The position numbers and the translations under genes are program-made. 55,615 bases of DNA from SAR116 cluster bacterium AG-335-B03 (lineage in GTDB: Bacteria > Pseudomonadota > Alphaproteobacteria > Puniceispirillales > Marisalimonadaceae): positions 1-55,615 of the forward strand of contig QBZG01000008.1 of NCBI GenBank assembly GCA_003282435.1, written 5' to 3'. Shown piece after piece: positions 44,115-54,206 of the stretch (its first letter is position 1; each line of letters begins with the position of its first letter). The notes below the pieces were generated by a model. The model was not told where the DNA came from. It made no database searches and worked only from the letters and a program-made list of their open reading frames with translations.

Positions 44115-45518
44115 TTAGCTTAATGAATCACAGTCTGTTAATTTTCCAGTTATTGCAGAAGCAGCGGCTATCTGTGGACTTACCAAATGAGTTCTTCCAC
44201 CTTTCCCTTGCCTACCTTCAAAATTTCTGTTTGAAGTACTAGCGCATCTTTCTCCAGGCTGTAATTTATCTTCATTCATAGCCAAACACATTGAACAACC
44301 AGGCTCTCTCCATTCAAATCCTGCTTCTGTAAACATTAAGTTAAGACCTTCTTCTTCAGCTTGAGCTTTAACTAATCCTGAACCAGGAACAACCATAGCT
44401 CTTAAACCTTGTTTTACTTTTTTACCTTCAATAATTCTAGCTGCTGATCTCAAGTCCTCTATCCTAGAATTAGTACAAGAACCAATAAATACTGTGTTTA
44501 TTTCAACATCCGAAATCTTTTGGCCACCTTTCAAACCCATATACTCAAGCGATCTTTCAACTTTTAGTCGAGCATCGTCGTCTTGAATTTTACTTGGATC
44601 TGGAATGAAACCATCAATAGATACGACATCTTCAGGGCTTGTGCCCCAAGTTACAGTAGGTTTAATTTTAGTAGCATCAATAGTTATTCTTTTATCATAA
44701 AAAGCATCCTCGTCTGAAGGCAATGACTTCCACCATTCAATTGCAAGGTCCCAATCATTGCCTTTAGGTGACATCGGCTTATCTTTTAAATAATCAAAAG
44801 TAACTTGGTCAGGTGCTATCATACCAGCTCTAGCACCTGCCTCTATTGACATATTGCATACTGTCATTCTACCCTCCATAGAGAGTTTTTTTATAGCCTC
44901 TCCTGAATATTCTATGACATGACCTGTTCCGCCAGCTGTACCAATTTTACCAATAATAGCAAGAACTAAGTCTTTAGGAGAAACACCAGTTTGAAGCTCA
45001 CCTTCTAAATTAATAAGCATATTCTTAGCTGGCTTTTGTATTAAGGTTTGTGTAGCTAAAACGTGTTCAACCTCTGATGTTCCAATTCCAAAAGCCAGAG
45101 CACCAAAGGCTCCATGCGTAGCAGTATGGCTATCTCCACAAACTATTGTCATTCCTGGCTGAGTAAAACCTTGCTCAGGACCTATAACGTGAACAATACC
45201 CTGTCTTTTGTCCATCATATTAAAATAAGGAATACCAAAATCTTCAACATTTTTGTCTAATGCTTCAACTTGAATTCGTGATTCTTCTTCATCTATTCCA
45301 CCAGCTCTGTCAGTAGTAGGGACATTATGATCAGCGACTGCAAGGGTTCTTTTTGGTGAGTTAACAGTCCTCCCAGATAATCTTAATCCCTCGAAGGCTT
45401 GAGGGCTAGTTACTTCGTGAACTAAATGCCTATCTATATATATTAATGACGCACCATCTTCCTGAGTATCAATAAGATGGTGATCCCAAATCTTGTCAAA
45501 AAGTGTTTTAGGTTTCAT
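44115..45518 (-). CDS. leuC: 3-isopropylmalate dehydratase large subunit
   Basis: Large, iron-sulphur-bearing subunit of isopropylmalate isomerase. Cysteines for the 4Fe-4S cluster are in FIGSCTNSR and [31 protein letters not shown] and the terminal [20 protein letters not shown] are aconitase-family signatures. Length 467 aa is usual. First gene of leuCDB; 71 bp with no other feature separate it from rplS, so it may be read with the ribosomal block or from its own promoter. Confidence 0.96.
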   Translation of the reverse strand: MKPKTLFDKIWDHHLIDTQEDGASLIYIDRHLVHEVTSPQAFEGLRLSGRTVNSPKRTLAVADHNVPTTDRAGGIDEEESRIQVEALDKNVEDFGIPYFNMMDKRQGIVHVIGPEQGFTQPGMTIVCGDSHTATHGAFGALAFGIGTSEVEHVLATQTLIQKPAKNMLINLEGELQTGVSPKDLVLAIIGKIGTAGGTGHVIEYSGEAIKKLSMEGRMTVCNMSIEAGARAGMIAPDQVTFDYLKDKPMSPKGNDWDLAIEWWKSLPSDEDAFYDKRITIDATKIKPTVTWGTSPEDVVSIDGFIPDPSKIQDDDARLKVERSLEYMGLKGGQKISDVEINTVFIGSCTNSRIEDLRSAARIIEGKKVKQGLRAMVVPGSGLVKAQAEEEGLNLMFTEAGFEWREPGCSMCLAMNEDKLQPGERCASTSNRNFEGRQGKGGRTHLVSPQIAAASAITGKLTDCDSLS

Positions 45519-45589
45519 TTTTTATCTCCATAAAGTTGGAAATCAATTTAAAGTCGTTGAGTAATTGAAAAAAGTTTCTGGCTAGCGAT

Positions 45590-46021
45590 TTATGAAGTTT
45601 TTTCGTCTGAAGTTTCTTTGATTTCGGACTTTTCAAACTTTGGACTATTATCCTTTTTATTAACTTGAATTTTCTCAACAATACGTGCTGATTTACCCCT
45701 TCTATCTCTTAGATAGTATAGTTTAGCTCTCCTAACTTTTCCTCTTTTAAGGACTGTGATTGCCGCAATCTTTGGTGAGAAAATTGGAAATATTCTTTCA
45801 ACACCCTCGCCATATGAGATTTTCCTAACAGTAAAGCTTTCGTTCAATCCTCCACCACTTCGAGCAATGCATAGTCCCTCAAAGGCTTGTATTCTTTCCT
45901 TATCACCCTCTATAATTTTGACATCAACTTTTATAGTATCACCTGCACCAAATTCTGGAATAGATCTTTCTGAAGCAATTTTGTCCATCTGATCTTTTTC
46001 AATTTTATCAATAACATTCAT
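45590..46021 (-). CDS. rplS: 50S ribosomal protein L19
   Basis: 143 aa with the usual ~115-residue L19 core: [56 protein letters not shown] and [21 protein letters not shown] ~25-residue charged C-terminal extension follows. At the interface of the two subunits, near the A site. Downstream of trmD (54 bp), as in the standard rpsP-rimM-trmD-rplS operon. Confidence 0.97.
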   Translation of the reverse strand: MNVIDKIEKDQMDKIASERSIPEFGAGDTIKVDVKIIEGDKERIQAFEGLCIARSGGGLNESFTVRKISYGEGVERIFPIFSPKIAAITVLKRGKVRRAKLYYLRDRRGKSARIVEKIQVNKKDNSPKFEKSEIKETSDEKTS

Positions 46022-46075
46022 TTTATTACCCTTTCGTGAAACATCTTCATAGCAAATTAATAAATTTTTTTCTAG

Positions 46076-46762
46076 TTAAGATTTTATATATTTAGACCAA
46101 AGGTCTGGCCTATTAGATTTAGTTAATTTTTCTGACATTTCAGTTTTCCACTTTTTTATTCTTTTGTGGTCCCCCGAGAGCAACACCTCTGGAACTTCAA
46201 GCTCATTCCAAACTCTAGGGTAGGTATATAATGGATACTCTAACAAATTATTTTCAAAACTTTCTTCAACTAACCCTATGGAATTTCCAATCACATTTGG
46301 AAGAAGTCTAACTGTGGCATCAATCATCAATTGAGCACCTATTTCGCCACCAGACAAAATGAAGTCACCTACACTTACTTCAATGACATTATTATATATT
46401 AAAAATCTTTCATCTACTCCTTCGTACCTACCACAAATAAATATGGCACCTTGTTCTTTAGACAAATCTTTTGCAAATGCCTGGTCGAATTTTATTCCTC
46501 TTGGTGACAGATATATTCTTGGTCCTTCTTCTGCGGAGGCTGATGACAAAGCTTTGTCAAGAACTTCAGCATTTATAACCATTCCTGGCCCACCACCAAA
46601 TGGAACGTCATCAACTTTACCATTTTTATTGTTTGCAAAGTCCCTGATATTGATTTTATTAAGGTTCCATAAACCATTTTCTAGAGCCTTACCTGCCAAT
46701 GAACAACCTAAGGTTCCAGGAAACATTTCTGGAAACAATGTTAGAACAGTTGCATTCCACAC
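46076..46762 (-). CDS. trmD: tRNA (guanine37-N1)-methyltransferase
   Basis: SPOUT-family enzyme that methylates G37 next to the anticodon and prevents frameshifting. N-terminal LTLFPEMFPGTLGCSLAGKA, PFGGGPGMVI, then ICGRYEGVDERF and the knot region GDFILSGGEIGAQLMIDATV are intact; 228 aa is slightly short of ~240. Gene order rimM (15 bp upstream) and rplS downstream is canonical. Confidence 0.96.
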   Translation of the reverse strand: MWNATVLTLFPEMFPGTLGCSLAGKALENGLWNLNKINIRDFANNKNGKVDDVPFGGGPGMVINAEVLDKALSSASAEEGPRIYLSPRGIKFDQAFAKDLSKEQGAIFICGRYEGVDERFLIYNNVIEVSVGDFILSGGEIGAQLMIDATVRLLPNVIGNSIGLVEESFENNLLEYPLYTYPRVWNELEVPEVLLSGDHKRIKKWKTEMSEKLTKSNRPDLWSKYIKS

Positions 46763-46777
46763 AAAAAACTCCTCTTG

Positions 46778-47287
46778 TTAATCTTTTATAAAATTAAGAT
46801 CTAAGTTTAATACAACCTCTCGTTCCACATAATTAATATCTTCCAAAAAATCTGAACTCATAGGCAAATAAAATTTTTTATCATTTTTTTTTACCTCTAT
46901 TAACAAACCACCACCAAAGTCGTTGAACGTAATAATTTCACCTAAACTCTCTCGATTTAAGTTATAGACTTGAAAACCTAATAAATCTACTTGATAGAAC
47001 TCATCATCTGCAAGCGTTGATAATTGATCTCTCTTAATAAGTAATTTTGAACCTGTTAATTTTTCTGCATCATTTCGTGTGGTAATATTTTCAATTTTAC
47101 AAATAAGATTTTGTTTAACTTTTCTAATAAATGTTAAATATATTGGTTTACTAGAATTGTCTAAATAAAACTCTTTATAAGAAAAAAGATTTTCAGGGAC
47201 TTCGGTGTAACTTTTTAGCTTCACTTCTCCTTTAATACCTTTAACTCCAACAAAGAGCCCTATTTCTAAAAAATTTTTATTAGACAA
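46778..47287 (-). CDS. rimM: 16S rRNA processing protein RimM
   Basis: 30S maturation factor binding S19. PRC-barrel and RimM-N domains: [20 protein letters not shown] at the start, [14 protein letters not shown], then [20 protein letters not shown] and [21 protein letters not shown] propose the TTG at 47285-47287 (about 170 aa), 7 bp after the rpsP stop, since the family begins just there; the frame is open from an ATG at 47341, inside rpsP, but those residues ([14 protein letters not shown]) are unlike RimM. The start is therefore uncertain. Confidence 0.92.
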   Translation of the reverse strand: MSNKNFLEIGLFVGVKGIKGEVKLKSYTEVPENLFSYKEFYLDNSSKPIYLTFIRKVKQNLICKIENITTRNDAEKLTGSKLLIKRDQLSTLADDEFYQVDLLGFQVYNLNRESLGEIITFNDFGGGLLIEVKKNDKKFYLPMSSDFLEDINYVEREVVLNLDLNFIKD

Positions 47288-47294
47288 AATATAT

Positions 47295-47840
47295 TTATTC
47301 TTTTTTATCCTCTTCAGCGGGTGCTTCTGCTGCTGGTGCATCTTCAGCTGTTGCCTCTTCAGCTGGTGCTTCTGCTGCTGGTGCTTCTACAGCTGGTGCT
47401 TCTTCAGCTGGTGCCTCTTCAACTGGTGCTTCTTCTGCTGGTGCCTCTTCAGCTGGTGCTTCTGCTGCTGGTGCTTCTGCTGCTGGTGCTTCTGCTGCTG
47501 AAGCTAATTTTTCAGCTGCCTCTGCCTCTCTTTCTTTTCTTTTCTTTCCTGGAGCACTTTTGATAGGCTGGTCTCTAATTACTGGTGCTTTTACCAAACC
47601 ATCTGAGGACAACATTTTAGCAACCCTTAGAGTAGGCTGAGCTCCTTTTGATATCCAGTATTTTACTCTTTCTACATCCAATACCAGTCTTTCTGCATGA
47701 TCTTTAGCCACCATTGGATTGTAAGAACCTAATCTTTCAATAAACTTTCCATCTCGTGGAGATAAAGCCTCTGCAACTACAATTTTGTAAAAAGGTCTTT
47801 TTTTAGCTCCACCTCTAGACAATCTAATTTTTAACGCCAT
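47295..47840 (-). CDS. rpsP: 30S ribosomal protein S16 with long Ala/Glu/Pro tail
   Basis: Residues 1-~85 are S16 ([20 protein letters not shown]-like start, here [47 protein letters not shown]). Residues ~105-181 are a low-complexity tail of repeated Ala-Pro-Ala-Glu-Glu units (47300-47510 in DNA), acidic and probably disordered. Alphaproteobacterial S16 often has a tail, but this one is long and the repeats could expand or shrink. First gene of rpsP-rimM-trmD-rplS; 29 bp from ffh. Confidence 0.96.
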   Translation of the reverse strand: MALKIRLSRGGAKKRPFYKIVVAEALSPRDGKFIERLGSYNPMVAKDHAERLVLDVERVKYWISKGAQPTLRVAKMLSSDGLVKAPVIRDQPIKSAPGKKRKEREAEAAEKLASAAEAPAAEAPAAEAPAEEAPAEEAPVEEAPAEEAPAVEAPAAEAPAEEATAEDAPAAEAPAEEDKKE

Positions 47841-47869
47841 TTTTTTTCCTTATATAAAATTAATTAAGT

Positions 47870-49393
47870 TTATCGTCTTTTCTTTGATGGTTTTCCGCCT
47901 AAACCAGGTAAACCAGTACCACCAAATCTATTTGCCATGTTTCCTAAATTAGGCATATTTCCACCCATCATTTTTTGCAATTCAGCCATCTTATTTGCAT
48001 CCATAACTGGTGATTGACTCTCTGAAACTTGTTCTGAACTCGAGCTTCCACCCCCTAACGAAGACATCATATTTTTTAAACCACCTAGGCCACCCATTTT
48101 ACCCATTTTTTTCATCATACGGGCCATATCTTGTTGCTGTTTTACAAGTCTATTTACATCAGAAACAGCCGTCCCTGATCCAAAGGCAATTCTCTTTCTA
48201 CGTGAAGCATTTAAAAGAGCGACATTAATTCTTTCCTTCTTAGTCATTGAGTAAATAATAGCTTCTTGTTTTGAAATAGCTTTATCGTTGAAATTATTTG
48301 CTGCCATTTGTTTTTGCAGTTTACCTATGCCAGGTAGCATTGACATAACACCGCCTAAACCACCCATTTTTTTAAGTTGTCCAATTTGCTTTAACATATC
48401 GTTCATATCAAAACTACCTTGAGACATTCTTTTCATCATGTGGGCAGCATCTTCTTCGGCAATAGTTTCGGCTGCTTTCTCAACTAATGAAACGACATCG
48501 CCCATGTCTAAAATCCTACCAGCTGCTCTGTCTGGATAAAATGGCTCTAATCCATCTAATTTTTCAGAAACACCAACAAATTTTATGGGACAACCCGTAA
48601 CCGACCTCATAGATAACGCTGCACCACCTCTTGCATCACCATCAGAACGAGTTAACACAACACCTGATATTTTAATCAATTCTGAAAATGCTTTTGCAGT
48701 TTGAACAGCATCCTGACCCGTCATTGCATCAGCAACCAATAAAGTTTCCGATGGATTTGATAGTTTAAAAACTTCTTGAGCCTCTGACATCATTGCTGTA
48801 TCCAAAGTCGTCCTTCCAGCAGTGTCAAGAATCAAAACATCTATTGCTTGAATTTTTGAAGCCGCCATTGCCCTTTTAGCTATTTTTTCTGGACTTTCTC
48901 CGTCTATCTCAGGTAACACTAAAACCTCAGCTTGCTCACCTAGAATTCTAAGTTGTTCTCTTGCTGCTGGTCTATAAATGTCAAGAGAAGCAAGCATTAC
49001 TTTCTTTCTTTTTTTAGATTTCAAATGTAATGCTAACTTACCTGCTGTTGTTGTTTTACCTGAACCTTGAAGGCCAACTAATAAAATAATTGCTGGTGGA
49101 GCATGATCAATTAAAAGTTCTGATTCATTTGATCCAAGAACTTCGATTAATACGTCATTTACTATCTTTATAACTTGTTGACCAGGAGTGACAGATCTTA
49201 ATACCTCTTCACCTACTGCTCTAATTCTGACCCTTTCAACGAAATCTCTAACCACTGATAAAGCAACATCAGCCTCTAATAGAGCTGAACGAACTTCTTT
49301 TAAGGCTGTGTCAACATCACCTTCAGAGAGAGCACCCCTTTTGGTAAGCCCTTTAAAAACATTTCCAAGTTTATCTGTTAGGTTTTCAAACAT
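47870..49393 (-). CDS. ffh: Signal recognition particle GTPase
   Basis: SRP54: binds signal sequences and 4.5S RNA and docks on FtsY. N domain (MFENLTDKLGNVFKGLTKRG), G domain with GLQGSGKTTTAGKLA, DIYRPAAREQL and LDTAGRTTLD, and a Met/Gly-rich M domain (MARMMKKMGKMGGLGGLKN) with the SRP-RNA-binding GSGTAVSDVNRLVKQ. I start at the ATG 49391-49393 (507 aa), where the family begins; the frame is open to 49447. 134 bp downstream of ftsY, with a GC-rich hairpin in the gap. Confidence 0.96.
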   Translation of the reverse strand: MFENLTDKLGNVFKGLTKRGALSEGDVDTALKEVRSALLEADVALSVVRDFVERVRIRAVGEEVLRSVTPGQQVIKIVNDVLIEVLGSNESELLIDHAPPAIILLVGLQGSGKTTTAGKLALHLKSKKRKKVMLASLDIYRPAAREQLRILGEQAEVLVLPEIDGESPEKIAKRAMAASKIQAIDVLILDTAGRTTLDTAMMSEAQEVFKLSNPSETLLVADAMTGQDAVQTAKAFSELIKISGVVLTRSDGDARGGAALSMRSVTGCPIKFVGVSEKLDGLEPFYPDRAAGRILDMGDVVSLVEKAAETIAEEDAAHMMKRMSQGSFDMNDMLKQIGQLKKMGGLGGVMSMLPGIGKLQKQMAANNFNDKAISKQEAIIYSMTKKERINVALLNASRRKRIAFGSGTAVSDVNRLVKQQQDMARMMKKMGKMGGLGGLKNMMSSLGGGSSSSEQVSESQSPVMDANKMAELQKMMGGNMPNLGNMANRFGGTGLPGLGGKPSKKRR

Positions 49394-49426
49394 ATTAATA
49401 CCAGATCTTATATTTAAACCACAATT

Positions 49427-49457
49427 GCGCCCGTGCTTGAAACTCAAGGACGCGCGC
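49427..49457 (-). promoter_or_regulatory. GC-rich hairpin between ftsY and ffh
   Basis: GCGCCCGTGCTTGA and TCAAGGACGCGCGC, separated by AAC, form a 14-bp stem with two mismatches. In DNA of about one-third G+C, such a block stands out. No T-run follows in the direction of transcription, so it is not a clear terminator; it may be a 5' leader structure, a processing site or a start-site element for ffh. It does not look like 4.5S RNA. Confidence 0.45.
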
Positions 49458-49527
49458 TGATTATCTTAATAAATAATATTAGGACCACTTACAGAAATTT
49501 AGTATTTAAGTCAAGTTAAAGTAATCT

Positions 49528-50466
49528 CTATATTTCATCTAGGCCAGCTAATGCTCTAGAAAAAGAAGTGGCTTTAAACGTTTGAAGATCATCTAACCCT
49601 TCTCCAACGCCAACAGCATGTATTGGAATTTTATAACTTTCAGCTAATGAAACAACAACTCCGCCTTTGGCACTACCATCTAGTTTAGTTATTATCATTC
49701 CTGTTAAGCCTATTGCTTCATCAAAGCTTTTCAGTTGGGAATGTGCGTTTTGCCCAACAGTTCCATCTAAAACAACAACTTTTTGATGAGGAGCATTTTC
49801 ATCTAATTTACTAAGAACTCTGCATGTTTTAGTAAGTTCTTCCATTAGGTCTTTTTTATTTTGTAACCTTCCAGCTGTATCTATTATGACAATATCTAAA
49901 CCTTCATTTTTTGCTAATTGCAGGGCTTTAAAAGCAACTGCAGCTGCGTCTCCTCCATCTACACCAGAAACAACTTGTGCACCTACTCTTTTGCCCCATG
50001 TTTTTAATTGCTCAACAGCTGCAGCTCTAAATGTGTCTGATGCTGCCAATACTACTGTTTTATTTTGAACTCTAAATTGTTCGGCTATTTTACCAGCAGT
50101 AGTTGTCTTCCCAGAGCCATTTACACCAGCTAAAAATATTACGTGTGGTTTAGAAGACACATTTTCAAAAAGATTTTTTTCAGATGGCAATAAAATTTGT
50201 TCAATTTCAGACGCTAATATTTTTGCAATATCTAATTTTTCTATTTCTTTATTTTTATTTAATTCAAATTTTTGATTTTTAATTTTTTTGGTTATTCTAG
50301 CTGCAACTTCAATTCCTAGATCAGCTAAAATCAATTCATCTTCTATGTTATCAATTGTTTCCTGATCGATAGTTTTTTTTCCAGTTATTGAAGCTATAGC
50401 ACCTTCTACCTTTGATGCAGATTTACTTAATCCTGTTTTTAATTTTTTAAACCAATTTAATGCCAT
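49528..50466 (-). CDS. ftsY: Signal recognition particle receptor FtsY
   Basis: GTPase receptor that brings SRP-bound ribosomes to the translocon. NG domain: GVNGSGKTTTAGKIA, DTFRAAAVEQLKTW, IIDTAGRLQNKKDL and TKLDGSAKGG; the final GVGEGLDDLQTF is typical. The acidic A domain is short (about 30 residues), so the 312-aa protein is near the minimal FtsY. 17 bp downstream of mtaB, in the common alphaproteobacterial dapF-mtaB-ftsY order. Confidence 0.96.
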   Translation of the reverse strand: MALNWFKKLKTGLSKSASKVEGAIASITGKKTIDQETIDNIEDELILADLGIEVAARITKKIKNQKFELNKNKEIEKLDIAKILASEIEQILLPSEKNLFENVSSKPHVIFLAGVNGSGKTTTAGKIAEQFRVQNKTVVLAASDTFRAAAVEQLKTWGKRVGAQVVSGVDGGDAAAVAFKALQLAKNEGLDIVIIDTAGRLQNKKDLMEELTKTCRVLSKLDENAPHQKVVVLDGTVGQNAHSQLKSFDEAIGLTGMIITKLDGSAKGGVVVSLAESYKIPIHAVGVGEGLDDLQTFKATSFSRALAGLDEI

Positions 50467-50483
50467 AAAACTTCACTCATGAT

Positions 50484-51776
50484 TCAATTGAAAACATTAC
50501 CAACCAAACCTTCAGAATTTATATCTACTATTTTTGTTGATATAATTGAACTAGCCTTTACATCATCGTTCAACTTAACCTTAGAAAAATTTGAAGAATA
50601 ACCAACCGAATTTTTTTCAATTAGAACGTTTTGTACAGTGCCGATTTGATTTTGCAGAAAGGTTTCACGTTGTTTTTCTGCTAATTTTCTCAAATCTTTT
50701 GCTCTTTTCTTGATGTCAGTACTTAACACTTCAGGCATTTTTGAGGCTGCAGTTTTATCTCTTTTTGAATAAGGAAAAACATGAACATAAGTAATGTTTG
50801 CTTCTTTTATAAGCTCTATACTTTTATTATGAGCGTGTATGTCTTCGGTTGGAAAACCGGCTATAAAATCTCCACCAAACACAATATCACTGCGCCTTCT
50901 TCTAGCTTCATTTATAAAATTGATAACGTCTCTATATAAATGTCTTCTTTTCATTCTTTTAAGAATTAAGTCATCACCATGTTGAATAGATAAATGTATG
51001 TGAGGCATTAATCTTTTTTCTTTCTCAAGAGCATCCATTAATTCAAAATCAACTTCAGCAGGATCAAGAGAAGAAAGTCTAAGTCTAGGAAGATCAGGTA
51101 TGTTTTTCAGTATTTTTTTTACCAATAAACCTAAACTGGGCTTACCAAAGATATCGTTGCCCCATGAAGTTAGATCTACTCCTGTAAGAACGACTTCTTT
51201 TATGCCATTATCTATAAGCGAATTTATAGAATTTATCACATTTTGCGTTGAAACTGATCTGCTTGGACCTCTTCCAAATGGAATAACACAAAACGTACAC
51301 CTATGGTCACAACCGTTCTGAACTTGGACGAAGCCTCGAGTGTGTTTATTAAATGATTCTACAAGATGTTCTGATGTTTTCTTTACTTGCATAATGTTTT
51401 GAACAAAAACTTTATTATTATTTTCAAGATTTACATCTGTGTTAAAACTAGCCCAAAATTTATCGTCAAGTTTTTCTTTATTACCAATAACAAAGTTAAC
51501 TTCAGACATGGAACTCCATTTTTCTGGATTAATTTGAGCCGCACAACCAGTTACTAATATTTTTGCATCAGGTCTTTTATTTTTTGCCGACCTTATTGCC
51601 TGTCTTGCTTGACGCTCCGCTTCACTGGTAACCGCACAGGTATTAAAGATTATTAAATCACTATGCCCATGCTTACTAACATGATCACTGATAACCTGAC
51701 TTTCCCAGATATTTAATCTACAACCAAATGTTTTAATCTCAGGTAATGAATTCTTATTTCTAAATGTTATTGCCAA
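50484..51776 (-). CDS. mtaB: tRNA t6A37 methylthiotransferase MtaB
   Basis: Radical-SAM enzyme that adds methylthio to t6A37 of tRNA. UPF0004 domain with cysteines in TFGCRLNIWE, FNTCAVTSEA and VTGCAAQINP, then the radical-SAM motif NGCDHRCTFCVIPFGRGPSR (C-x3-C-x2-C), and a C-terminal TRAM-like end. Length 430 aa is typical. Its ATG is directly next to the dapF stop (51777), so the two are coupled; ftsY follows after 17 bp. Confidence 0.95.
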   Translation of the reverse strand: MAITFRNKNSLPEIKTFGCRLNIWESQVISDHVSKHGHSDLIIFNTCAVTSEAERQARQAIRSAKNKRPDAKILVTGCAAQINPEKWSSMSEVNFVIGNKEKLDDKFWASFNTDVNLENNNKVFVQNIMQVKKTSEHLVESFNKHTRGFVQVQNGCDHRCTFCVIPFGRGPSRSVSTQNVINSINSLIDNGIKEVVLTGVDLTSWGNDIFGKPSLGLLVKKILKNIPDLPRLRLSSLDPAEVDFELMDALEKEKRLMPHIHLSIQHGDDLILKRMKRRHLYRDVINFINEARRRRSDIVFGGDFIAGFPTEDIHAHNKSIELIKEANITYVHVFPYSKRDKTAASKMPEVLSTDIKKRAKDLRKLAEKQRETFLQNQIGTVQNVLIEKNSVGYSSNFSKVKLNDDVKASSIISTKIVDINSEGLVGNVFN

Positions 51777-52589
51777 TTAAGCACCTATTATTCCTTCGTA
51801 GACTTTTTCTGTTTCACCAGAGAGTGTTACGGTTCCATTATTTAACCACTCAACAGACAAGCTTCCACCATCTAGGATAATTTTATTTGATTTAGAACTT
51901 TTATTTTTTTTAAAAGCTGCAACTAGTGTAGCACATGCTCCTGAGCCACAAGCTTTAGTGACACCTACGCCTCTTTCCCATACACGCATTCTTATTGTAT
52001 TATCCTCTAAAATGCATACAAACTCTATATTTGCAAATTCAGGAAAATTTACATTTTTTTCAAGACGAGGACCAACTACATTTAGATTTAAACTTTCAAG
52101 TTCATCTAAGTTTTGCATAAAAATAACAGCATGCGGATTACCCATAGATAAACAGAAAGCTTCAAACTCATCCAACAAAACCTTTTGAGTATTTTGTTTG
52201 TTAGCTAATGGGATATCCTTCCAATCAAATTTAGGTTTACCCATATTTACAGTTACAACATTATCATCCCTAGTACATAGCAAATTACCATTAACACTTT
52301 CAATAGTAAGAGAGTTCAAATTATCTCTTTTCATTAAATAATCTGCAACACACCTTGTACCATTTCCACATGCTCCAGTTTCTGAACCGTCAGAATTGTA
52401 CATAGTAACTTTATAAGTGTTTGACTTCACAGTATCTCTAATCATTAAAACTTGATCACAGCCAATACCAATTCGTCTGTTACTAATTTTTTTTATAAAT
52501 TTACTTTCATGAATATTTAAGTTTTTGATGTTATCAAAAATAATAAAGTCATTGCCTAACCCATGCATTTTAATAAATGGTATTTTCAA
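51777..52589 (-). CDS. dapF: Diaminopimelate epimerase
   Basis: Converts LL- to meso-diaminopimelate for lysine and peptidoglycan. Both catalytic cysteines are present: GACGNGTRCVADYL and TKACGSGACATLVA; MHGLGNDFIIFD opens the protein and IGCDQVLMI, IRMRVWERGVG are conserved. 270 aa is usual. 12 bp downstream of xthA and abutting mtaB. Confidence 0.97.
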   Translation of the reverse strand: MKIPFIKMHGLGNDFIIFDNIKNLNIHESKFIKKISNRRIGIGCDQVLMIRDTVKSNTYKVTMYNSDGSETGACGNGTRCVADYLMKRDNLNSLTIESVNGNLLCTRDDNVVTVNMGKPKFDWKDIPLANKQNTQKVLLDEFEAFCLSMGNPHAVIFMQNLDELESLNLNVVGPRLEKNVNFPEFANIEFVCILEDNTIRMRVWERGVGVTKACGSGACATLVAAFKKNKSSKSNKIILDGGSLSVEWLNNGTVTLSGETEKVYEGIIGA

Positions 52590-52601
52590 ATAAATTTTCC
52601 T

Positions 52602-53387
52602 TCAAATATCAATATCTACAATAATTGGAACGTGATCAGAGGGTCTTTCCCATGCTCTGGTATCTTTATAAATAACACCTGATTTAACTTGTGAAAATAA
52701 TTTTTTAGAAACCCAAAAATGATCTAATCTTCTTCCTCTATTTGAAACCTCCCAGTTCCTGTTTCTGTAAGACCACCAAGAATATAATTTTTCACTAGAT
52801 GGTACAATCTCTCTCATTACATCCGCCCATTCACCACTTTGAATAATAGCTAATAAAGTCTCTGTTTCAATTGGTGTGTGGGAAACGACATTTAACAACT
52901 GTTTATGTGACCAAACATCATGTTCTAAAGGTGCTATGTTTAAGTCTCCGACTAAAATTTTATTTGTTGTTTTGTCTTTTAGAAAATATTGTTTCATTTC
53001 ATTTAAAAAAGAAATTTTATGATCAAATTTTGGATTTTTTAAAATATCAGGTTCATCACCTCCTGCTGGAATATAAAAATTGTGAAGTTCAATATTTTTA
53101 TTTAATTTTACTGAAATATGTCTAGTATCATTTTTCCCGCACCAATTTATAAAGTTTTCATCTTCAAGTTTGAAATTGGATAAAATTGCTACACCATTGT
53201 ATGATTTTTCACCTCTATAATATTGGTAATTCATACCAATTTTTTTAAACGAATCATAAGGAAAGTATTCGTCTTGAGTTTTTGTTTCTTGCAGACATAT
53301 TATATTGATATTTTGATCCTTTATTAATCTTAGGACCTGTTCCAATCTTAGTCTTACAGAATTTATATTCCAAGTTCCAATTCTCAT
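52602..53387 (-). CDS. xthA: Exodeoxyribonuclease III (AP endonuclease)
   Basis: Repairs abasic sites. GTWNINSVRLRLEQVL, the catalytic LQETKTQDEYFP (Glu), GDLNIAP (Asp-x-Asn) and the terminal RPSDHVPIIVDI (Asp-His) make the complete EEP-family active site; RRLDHFWVS is also typical. 261 aa. The 170 bp between it and lolA are AT-rich with no gene or clear terminator. Works downstream of the glycosylase of entry 2 in base excision repair. Confidence 0.95.
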   Translation of the reverse strand: MRIGTWNINSVRLRLEQVLRLIKDQNINIICLQETKTQDEYFPYDSFKKIGMNYQYYRGEKSYNGVAILSNFKLEDENFINWCGKNDTRHISVKLNKNIELHNFYIPAGGDEPDILKNPKFDHKISFLNEMKQYFLKDKTTNKILVGDLNIAPLEHDVWSHKQLLNVVSHTPIETETLLAIIQSGEWADVMREIVPSSEKLYSWWSYRNRNWEVSNRGRRLDHFWVSKKLFSQVKSGVIYKDTRAWERPSDHVPIIVDIDI

Positions 53388-53558
53388 TTATATAAAAAAC
53401 CCTAATTAATATGATAATAAATTTTAAATAAACTCATAGTTCCAATTCAATAGACTCAATGAAAATTTATTTCAATTAATCAATAAACTAATTTTTCTAT
53501 CATTATTATTATATTCTTTATATTTAAGCTCAATCATGCTTTTATTTTTATATTTGTC

Positions 53559-54206
53559 TTAATCAGAATTATTTGGTTCTGGAAAATCATCTGGAAAAAA
53601 TAATAAGTGTGATAAACTTTCATTATATATTGCTTTTTGAATTAAGACTGTGGTGGTTTCCCCAAAAGTATCTTCTATAATCCATTTTTTCAAATTAAAT
53701 GGGTTTTCTGAAAATTCTAATGTTAATCCCTCGGCATTATTATTTTCACTTCTTGTAATTTTTAAAGAAATTATTCCTGATTTATTCTTCAAATCAATAG
53801 TTAAATATTCACTATCAAAATCTAACTTTTTTTTAATTAAAATGGAAAATGGTGAGCTATCGATGGGTATGTTATTTGTAGTTTTTGAATTTCTATTTTG
53901 AATTGTTAACCAAAACCCCTTACTTGTTATAAGGATATCATTAGGTTTTTGATAGTCAATTCGCAATTTTCCTGGTAAGTCTAAATATATTTTTCCATTG
54001 CTTACTTCACCAGATGGTCCTACTTGTATGAAGTTTGCTTGCATACTGTTTAATGACTTAAAAAATTTTTCTACCTTTATTTGCGATTCATCAACTTGGT
54101 CGGAAGCTTTTAATATTTTGACATTAGAAAATAATAAAATAAAAACCCACAAAGATACCAAAAAAAAATTGAAATAATTTTCATTGTTTTCGTTAATTAT
54201 CCTCAA
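53559..54206 (-). CDS. lolA: LolA-type outer-membrane lipoprotein carrier
   Basis: Periplasmic chaperone that moves lipoproteins to the outer membrane. Signal peptide (residues ~1-34, ending KASD), then [38 protein letters not shown] and [18 protein letters not shown], the half-barrel strands of LolA. Length 215 aa is normal. It overlaps the ftsK stop by 14 bp. Relevant to the island: five of its cargo products have a lipobox or signal peptide and the lipoproteins would depend on this carrier. Confidence 0.9.
   Translation of the reverse strand: MRIINENNENYFNFFLVSLWVFILLFSNVKILKASDQVDESQIKVEKFFKSLNSMQANFIQVGPSGEVSNGKIYLDLPGKLRIDYQKPNDILITSKGFWLTIQNRNSKTTNNIPIDSSPFSILIKKKLDFDSEYLTIDLKNKSGIISLKITRSENNNAEGLTLEFSENPFNLKKWIIEDTFGETTTVLIQKAIYNESLSHLLFFPDDFPEPNNSD

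Noticed and set aside
47321-47563. Leu-rich 80-aa plus-strand frame
   Set aside because: It is the complement of the repetitive rpsP tail; composition is forced by those repeats and there is no ribosome site.
49394-49527. 4.5S (SRP) RNA between ftsY and ffh
   Set aside because: The hairpin is short and lacks the conserved SRP-RNA tetraloop and internal-loop sequences.
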